Source of the DNA: Valencia hispanica
Taxonomy: Eukaryota; Chordata; Actinopteri; Cyprinodontiformes; Valenciidae
DNA: 64,000 nucleotides
Assembly: GCA_963556495.2 (NCBI GenBank)
Contig: OY747707.1
Span: 131,501-195,500, forward strand
Reading direction: 5' to 3'
Under the pieces are notes generated by a model. It saw only the letters and a list, made by a program, of their open reading frames with translations. It was not told where the DNA came from and did not search any database. The position numbers and the translations under genes are program-made. Positions 56,907 to 64,000 of the stretch are shown piece by piece. The stretch's first letter is position 1; every line of letters starts with the position of its first letter.

Positions 56907-57640
56907 TGATTCATCTGCATCATTATTACCAGATTTAATGTTTGTTTGATGATTCAGCTATTTGGTTTGGAGTATAATTATGCTTTATTTGCATGGTTTG
57001 TTTAGTCTCTTAGTTTCACTGTATGTAAGTTAAAGAAGTTGGTTAAAAGTATTATTTGATTTATTATAAATGAATGATTCATTAAAATATTGGTTGATTA
57101 AAATAATTATGTAGTTAAACTAAGTTAAAACTTGATTTAAGATATATTTTGTTTCAACATTGTTTAAATATGTTAAAATATTTATAAATAATCTTGATTT
57201 AATTCATTACATAACTTCAGTACACGTTTAAAATACATGGTCAAATGGTATGGTCAGTGTGATTTAAAAACAACTATTTAAAAATAACAGGTTTAAAAGG
57301 GAACTGTTCTCTTTAATAACTCATTCATGTGTTGTTTGTTTGGTGTGGGTTATCAACCTACTCTGCAACTGTTGAACTGTTCAAACTGTTCAAAATGAGA
57401 AGAATTAGAACATTAAAAGACAAATATTGCAAATGGAGTTGAGTTGTCCCAGCGTCCCTTTGTCTGAAATCAGGCCTTGTTCAAGTTTAGGCAGGAGCTG
57501 AGTAGACTTTTACAAAACTTGACATATATATTATGTGTCTGTAATGTTGTGTTTTATGTTTTTATTGCTGATTTTATGTTATATTATACGCTAATGATGT
57601 AAAGCACCTTGGATTGCCTTGTTGTTGAAAGTGTGCTATA
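56907..57640. other. Mostly AT-rich DNA with a LINE-like 3' end
   Basis: About 57595-57650 (TAAAGCACCTTGGATTGCCT ... GCTATACAGATT) looks like the tail of another LINE. The rest shows nothing I can name. Confidence 0.45.
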
Positions 57641-58955
57641 CAGATTTTTAAATGCATTTTAGACATCAAATCCTGGATGACTTTTTCGAGCTCAACCAGG
57701 ACAAAACTGAAGTTTTAGTCATCGGTCATGAGGCTCAGAGAGAAACTTTTACCAAAACTACAATCACTGTCATTTAATCCTTATTTACAAGTGAAGAACC
57801 TGGGTGTGAGTTTTGATTCTGAGCTAACTTTTATCCCCCACATTAAAAACATTACTACAATAGTTTTTTATCATCTAAAGAACTTTAGCAGACTCCGCCC
57901 CATTCTTTCTCGGGCCAACATGGAGACACTGATGCATGCTTTTATCACCAGTAGAATTTATTAATGTAATGTCCTGCTTTCTGGTCTTCCCAAAAAGAGT
58001 ATCACAGGTTTACAACTAATACAAAATTCAGCAGCACGTGTCCTGACAAAGACCAGGTGGCAGGAGCACATTACACCTGTATTAAATTCATTGCATTGGC
58101 TCCCCGTGTATCTTAGGATTTTAAGGTTATTTTAATAGTTTTTAGTGTCTTAATGGTCTTGGGCCTTCTTTTCTTTCAGAACTGCTTCTACCATATAAAC
58201 CTTTACAGTCTCTGCACTCCACTGTCAGCCGTCTCCTTGTCATCCCTAAAGTCAGGACGCACACTCCTGGTGGGGCGTCTTTCCATTATAATGGCACTCA
58301 CTTCTGGAATAGGCTGCCGGAGAACTTCAGGGCCGAAGAGAACGTTCATGTTTTACAGAGCAGGCTCAAGACTCACTTTTTAGCTGAGCTTTTAACTGAA
58401 TGTTATTTCTTTCAGACTGTTTAATTGCTCTGCATGTTTTACTTATATTTTATCAATGTTTTACTACTTAGTCTTATCATCTTTATCCACAGTTTATTTT
58501 TATTTTTTAACTTGTTATTTTAACATCCTCCCAGTGTTTCCACTGTGGGAGCCCTCTGCCTCTGGAGCGGTGGTTGGCTGTAGATGCCTGGATGCTCTCC
58601 CGGTAGCCCTTACGTGGAGGTGGGGGTCTCAGCCTTCCCTCCTCTGGGCGCCCTGTGTCAGTGCCTCAGTTGCTGCTGTTGATGTGCTGCTGCTGGTGCA
58701 GATGGGTCCTTTGATGACGTTTCCTTTCTTTATCTGGCTCATCTGTACTCTGCCCAATGTTTTTTTTATTGTTTCTCTTGAGTGTGTGCGTGCATGGGGG
58801 TTGGGTTGGGGGTCTAATTGTAATCATGCTTTTAAATCTGTGGGGGAGGGATGTGAATGTGGTTTATGTGGGGTAATTTTAATCTGTAAAGCACTCTGAG
58901 TTGCAATATTTTTATAGAAAGCGCTTTATAAATATTGCTTGATTTGATTTGTAAC
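57640..58955 (+). mobile_element. LINE-D copy, RT C-terminus and 3' UTR
   Basis: The frame 57728-57964 reads NLGVSFDSELTFIPHIKN and LSRANMETLMHAFITSRIY, ending at a TAA where the family expects DYCN. More C-terminal pieces follow in other frames up to 58380. The UTR has GTTTCCACTGTGGGAGCCCT, and the end is AAATATTGCTTGATTTGATT. It is 5'-truncated. Confidence 0.78.
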
Positions 58956-59177
58956 ATACTTGTTTGACTTGCCTCTATTTGTGAACACTTTAAAACGTGT
59001 TTAGAATACATAAATTGGAGAAAAACATTGTAATGAGCTTGTAATGTAATGCCCGGTTGTGTTGGTTGTAACAACGCTGCCTCAGAGTTCAACTGAAAAT
59101 AACATGCTGTGCCTTGAAAAATGTTTTGCCTGTCAACCAGCCCTGCTGTGAAAGTGCTATTTGGAAAAACCAGGCCC

Positions 59178-62100
59178 CTCCCTGGGCTGCCACCTTATCG
59201 TGGTGGAGGGGTTTGAGTGTCCCAATGATCCTAGGAGCTATGTTGTCGGGGGCTTTTGCTCCTGGTAGGGTCACCCATGGCAATTTGGTTCTAGGTGAGG
59301 GATCAGACACAGTGCAGCCCAAAAGACCCCTATGATGAAAATGACAGATGGACTCAGTGTTCCCTCGCCCGGACGCGGGTCATCGGGGCCCCCCTCTGGA
59401 GCCAGGTGGGGCACGTTGGCGAGCGCCTGGTGGCCGGGCCTTTACCCATGGGGCCTGGTCGGGCTTAGCACGAAGAGGTAACATGTGCCCCCCTTCCCAT
59501 GAGCTCACCACCTGTGGGAGGGGCCATAGGGGTCGGGTGCTGTGCAGGATGGGCGGCGGGCAAAGGCGGGGACCTTGGTGGTCCAATCCTCGGCTGCAGA
59601 AGCTGGCTCTCTGGTGGGGAAGGAGCCGGAGCTGGTGTGCGAGGTTGAGAGGTTCCGACTGGACATCGTAGGACTCACCTCGGCACATGGCTCTGGCTCT
59701 GGAACCCGTCTCCTCGAGAGGGGTTGGACTCTCTTCCACTCTGGTGTTGCCCCCGCTGAGAGGCGCCGAGCTGGGGTGGGCATACTTGTTGCCCCCCATC
59801 TCGCCGCCTGTACTTGTGGTTTACCCCGGTGAACGAGAGGGTAGCCTCCCTCCGCCTTCGGGTGGGGGGACGGGTCCTGACTGTTGTTTGTGCTTACGCG
59901 CCAAACAGCAGATTAGATTACCCACCCTTCTTTGAGTCTTTGGAGGGGGTGCTGGAGAGTGCTCCTCCTGGGGACTCCCTTGTTCTGCTGGGGGACTTCA
60001 ACTCTCACGTGGGCAATGACAGTGAGACCTGGAGGGGTGTGGTTGGGCGGAATGGCCCCCCCGATCTGAACCCGACTGGTGTCTTGTTATTGGACTTCTG
60101 TGCTCGTCATGGATTGTCCATAACAAACACCATGTTCAAGCATAAAGGTGTCCATATGTGCACTTGGCACCAGGACACCTTAGGCCGCAGCTCAATGATC
60201 GACTTGGTTGTCGTCTCATCTGATCTGCGGTCGCATGTTTTGGACACTCGGGTGAAGAGAGGGGCTGAGCTGTCCACTGACCACTACCTGGTGGTGAGTC
60301 GGCACCGATGGTGGGGGAGGACGCCGGACAGACCTGGAAGGCCCAAACGTGTTGTGAGGGTCTGCTGGGAACGTCTGGCAGAGTCTCCTGTCAGAAGGAG
60401 CTTTAACTCACACCTCCGGCAGAACTTTGAACACGTCCCGGGGGAGGCGGGGGACATTGAGTCCGAGTGGACCATGTTCCGCGCCTCCATTGCCGAGGCG
60501 GCTGACCGAAGCTGTGGCCGCAAGGTGGTCGGTGCCTGTCGCGGCGGCAACCCCGAACCCGCTGGTGGACACCGGCGGTAAGGGATGCTGTCAGGCTGAA
60601 GAAGGAGTCCTACCGGGTCTTTTTGGCTTGTGGGACCCCTGAAGCAGCTGATAGGTACCGACAGGCCAAGCGGGATGCGGCTCGGATGGTTGCTGAGGCA
60701 AAAACTCGGGCGTGGGAGGAGTTTGGAGAGGCCATGGAAAATGACTTCCGTACGGCTTCGAAGCAATTCTGGTCCACCATCCGGCGTCTCAGGGGGGGAA
60801 AGCGGTCTGCCACCAACACTGTTTACAGTGGGGATGGTGTGCTGCTGACCTCGACGCGGGACGTTTTGGGTTGGTGGATGGTATACTTCGAAAACCTCCT
60901 CAATCCCACCAGCACGCCTTCCAATCTGGAAGCAGGGTTTGGGGACTTGGGGTCGGGCTCTCCAATCTCTGGTGCTGAGGTTACCGAGGTCGTTAAAAAG
61001 CTCCTCGGTGGCAAGGCTCCGGGGGTGGATGAGATTCGACCGGAGTTCCTCAAGGCTCTGGATGTTGTGGGGCTGTGTTGGTTAACGCGGCTCTGCAATA
61101 TTGCGTGGACATCGGGGGCAGTTCCCTTGGATTGGCAGACCGGGGTGGTGGTCCCCCTGTTTATAAAGGGGGACCACAGGGTGTGTTCCAACTACAGGGG
61201 GATCACACTTCTGAGCCTCCCTGGTAAGGTCTATGCAGGGGTTCTGGAGAGGAGGGTCCGATGGATAGTTGAACCTCGGATCCAGGAGGAACAATGAGGA
61301 ACAATGTTTTCGTCTTGGCCGTGGAACACTGGACCAGCTCTACACCCTCGGCAGGGTCCTGGAGGGTGCGTGGGAGTTCGCCCAACCGGTCTACATGTGT
61401 TTTGTGGACTTGGAGAAGGCGTTCGACCGTGTCCCTCGGGGGGCCCTGTGGGGGGTGCTCCGGGAGTATGGGGTACCGGGCCCCTTGATACGGGCTGTTA
61501 GGTCCCTGTACGACCGGTGCCAGAGTTTGGTTCGCATTGCCGGCAGTAAGTCGGGCTTGTTTCCAGTGAGAGTTGGACTCCGCCAAGGTTGCCCTTTGTC
61601 ACCGATCCTGTTCCTAACTTTTATGGACAGGATCTCTAGGCGCAGCCAAGGCGTTGAAGGGATCCGTTTTGGTGGCCTCAGGATCGGGTCTCTGCTTTTT
61701 GCAGATGACGTGGTCCTGTTGGCTTCATCGGAATGTGATCTACAACTTTCGCTGGAGCGGTTCACAGCCGAGTGTGAAGCGGCTGGGATGAGAATCAGCA
61801 CCTCCAAATCCGAGGCCATGGTCTTGAGCCAGAAAAGGGTGGGGTGCCTTCTTGGGGTCGGGGATGGGGTCCTTCCCCAAGTGGAGGAGTTTAAGTATCT
61901 GGGGGTCTGGTTCACGAATGAGGGAAAAATGGAGCGGGAGATCGATAGACGGATTGGTGGGGCATCTGCAGTTATGCGGGCGCTCTACCGGTCTGTCGTG
62001 GTGAAGAGAGAGCTGAGCCAAAAGGCGAAGCTCTCGATTTACCGGTCGATCTACGTTCCTACCCTCATCTATGGTCACGAACTCTGGGTGGTGACCGAAA

Positions 62101-62455
62101 GAACGAGATCACGGATACAAGCGGCTGAAATGAGTTTCCTCCGCAGAGTGTCTGGGCTCTCCCTTAGAGATAGGGTGAGAAGCTCAGTCATCCGGAGGGG
62201 CTCAGAGTAGAGCCGCTGCTTCTCTACATCGAGAGGAGTCAGTTGAGGTGGCTCGGCCAAGGCCCAGGGGAAGGCCCAGGACACGCTGGAGGGACTATGT
62301 TTCTCGGCTGGCCTGGGAGCGCCTTGGGGTTCCTCCCGAGGAGCTGGAACAAGTGGCTGGGGAGAGGGAAGTCTGGGTCTCTTTGCTTAGGCTGCTGCCC
62401 CCGCGACCCGACCCCGGATAAGTGGAAGAAAATGGATGGATGGATGGAAGTAGAA
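59178..62455 (+). mobile_element. Rex3-like RTE retrotransposon, near full length
   Basis: A GC-rich 5' region (CCTGGGCTGCCACCTTATCG) is followed by an APE endonuclease, an RT and a short C-terminal region. The 3' UTR is only about 200 bp and ends in GATGGATGGATGGA. The short UTR with GATG repeats and the EN-RT composition are the reported traits of fish Rex3 (RTE clade). The name is inferred from these, not from an alignment. I found no clear target repeat. Confidence 0.78.
59814..62210 (+). pseudogene. Rex3-like EN-RT polyprotein with frameshifts
   Basis: The endonuclease occupies 59814-60560: [46 protein letters not shown] and [10 protein letters not shown] shift near 60570-60620 leads to the linker and RT start (60623-61297), with KAPGVDEIRPEFLK and NYRGITLLSLPGK. 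A second shift at 61288-61308 leads to the RT core (61269-62210): DLEKAFDRVPR, GLRQGCPLSPILF, LLFADDVVLLASS, then LGVWFTNEGKMEREIDRRIG. The catalytic FADD is intact. A further shift after 62210 separates a C-terminal part rich in Arg and Trp. Confidence 0.88.
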
Positions 62456-62744
62456 CAGAAATACTCTTTTTTTTGTCCCTCAATGGAGAAATTCAGTTGA
62501 ACCAGGAGGAAAGTGACAGGGAAATGGATGCATGCAGATTCACAAAAAGGTAAGAATACAAAAACTAAAAATATGAAATTAGAGACTGTGTAGTAAGGGA
62601 AAATTAACGTAAGAAAAACATATTGTGCAGTTAATGAAAATAACGTGCTAAGGTTCCAAGAAATGTGAAGCTGAGTAGATTATAAAATGGGGAAAATGGG
62701 CATGTATAATTGTGCATAAAAAAAAACATTAACAGACTATTTAC

Positions 62745-63608
62745 AATTGAGTTCAATTAAGTTTATTTATATAGCACCAATTCGCCTACAGGTGTCATCT
62801 CAAGATACTTCACAAAAAGTAATTTCAATTCAATCATCCATACATTCCAATCAGTTTACAAGTTTTCTATTTAAGGAATTCCAGCAGATCCCATCAAGCC
62901 ATTGACTTAAAGTTGTGCCCCGTTGATGCATACTCCAATTTCTTCACCAATCCCTCATACTGAGCAAGCATGTAGCGACAGTGGAGAGGAAAAACTCCCC
63001 TTTAGCAAGAAAAGTCCTCCAGCAGAACCTGACTCAGTACAAATGGCCATCTACCATGACCGTCTTGGGTTGGAGAAGAGAGAGCAGAAACACAGAACAA
63101 TAAGTACTAATGTAAGAGTACTTTCTATATTAAAGAAAGTAAAAAGTTGATAACAGGACACAGAAGACGTTCAGTTACTTGGAGGTTCATCCCAATCAAT
63201 GCGTCCCATACAACAAGGCACTGCAGCTGAGCAAGATACCAGACCAGAGGTGTAGCTTCTATGGAGAGAAAAACAACAAAAAAGTTACAAAATAACATCA
63301 AAGTGGGCAGTCTTTCCTCCAACAGTCTGAGCGTATAGCAGCATAACTATGTTAGAATGAGACAGGAGAGATGCAGACCCATGGAGAACTATCTGTATAG
63401 ACAGCACCCCCCCAACCAGCTTAGGCTGTCAGCTAATATCCCTCCACCACTCCACCACTCATCCAACGACTGGCTAAAATCAATCCTTTCTAACTATAAG
63501 CTTATCAAAAAGGAACGTTTTAAGCCTGGTCTTAAAAGTAGACAGAGTGTCTGCCTCACAGACCAAAACTGGGACCTGGTTCCACTGGAGAGGAGGCTCA
63601 TAACTAAA
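62745..63608 (-). mobile_element. LINE-B 3' UTR fragment
   Basis: It starts GTTCAATTAAGTTTATTTAT, carries CTCCCCTTTAGCAAG near 62994, and ends in the C-terminal coding part (reversed TTTTAAGACCAGGCTTAAAA, 63522). An unrelated-looking stretch of about 120 bp (63355-63475) interrupts it where the other copies read on directly. Confidence 0.78.
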
Positions 63609-63611
63609 AGA

Positions 63612-64000
63612 TCAATCAATCAATCAAACTTTATTTATAAAGTGCTTTTCATAGAAACATTGCAACTCAAAGTGCTTTACAGATTAAAATGACCCAACAT
63701 AAACCCCATTCCCATCCCTCCCCCACAGATTTAAGAGCATGATCACATTTATACCTAGTTCCCCCCAACCCAACTCCAATGCCCGCATACACTTAAGAGC
63801 AACAATGAAAAGGACATTCGGCTGAGTACAGATAAGCCAGGTAAGGAAACGCTATCAAAGCAGCCATCTGCACCGGCAGCAGCAGATCAACAGCAGCAGC
63901 CGAGGCACTGAGACAAGGTGCCCGGAGGAGGCAAAGCCGAGACCCCCACCTGCACCCAAGCGCTACCGGGAGAGCACCCAGGTAGCCACAGCTGCAATTT
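63612..64000 (-). mobile_element. LINE-D 3' UTR fragment, running off the window
   Basis: It starts with ATCAATCAATCAATC, then AAACTTTATTTATAAAGTGC. Reversed, it matches 58590-58950 (CTGGCTTATCTGTACTCAGC; GTGCCTCGGCTGCTGCTGTT). The window ends inside it. Confidence 0.78.

Overview
This is a stretch of vertebrate, almost certainly teleost fish, nuclear DNA. It holds one recognisable host gene fragment, the last coding exon of inhibin/activin beta-B (inhbb, 6519-7321, + strand). Nearly everything else is transposable-element DNA. The teleost assignment rests on the mixture: L2-like LINEs with an esterase-type ORF1, a Rex3-like RTE element ending in GATG repeats, a Tx1/L1-like LINE, Tc1, hAT and Harbinger-type DNA elements, a tRNA-type SINE, Gypsy-like LTRs and long AT, CT and AAT microsatellites. 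The species cannot be named from the sequence.

Region 1-6.5 kb is best read as the 3' part of inhbb intron 1. It carries two inverted blocks of a modular repeat (about 50-1260 and 5440-6300), a SINE with an 18-bp target duplication, two fragments of one LINE family in opposite orientation (LINE-A) and a Tc1 piece. The exon is followed by a 3' UTR of about 1.4 kb. From 9.5 to 12.5 kb lies a GC-rich retroposon with no visible reverse transcriptase (copy A), itself carrying a LINE fragment. At 13-15 kb there are a 166-bp CT tract, a 35-bp-arm hairpin and a BED-finger hAT remnant.

Region 15.8-28 kb is the most structured. A solo LTR on the - strand (15801-19331) faces a related LTR on the + strand (20089-27698), which sits inside an older LINE fragment. 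The + strand LTR contains a 6-kb L2-like LINE (LINE-B) with partial ORF1 and ORF2, and that LINE contains copy B of the GC-rich retroposon. Target duplications support most of these steps. Region 28-38.6 kb holds further LINE pieces (LINE-C, LINE-D, Rex3-like, L1-like), a Tc1 fossil, a Gypsy-type solo LTR, a Harbinger-like MITE and a hAT MITE. At 40-45 kb a Gypsy-like LTR is split by a LINE-B copy, which is split by a Tc1 element with a broken transposase.

Region 46-53 kb contains another LTR-like unit, a TIR element inside a LINE, and an LTR nested inside an LTR nested inside a LINE. A hAT element of 2973 bp with an 8-bp target duplication and a decayed transposase lies at 53926-56898. The window closes with LINE-D, a nearly full-length Rex3-like element (59.2-62.5 kb) and two more LINE 3' ends.

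No transposon coding region is intact: each recognisable reading frame has stops, frameshifts or truncations. LINE-A, -B, -C and -D are labels used here for sequence families seen to repeat within the window. Boundaries without a stated target duplication are approximate.
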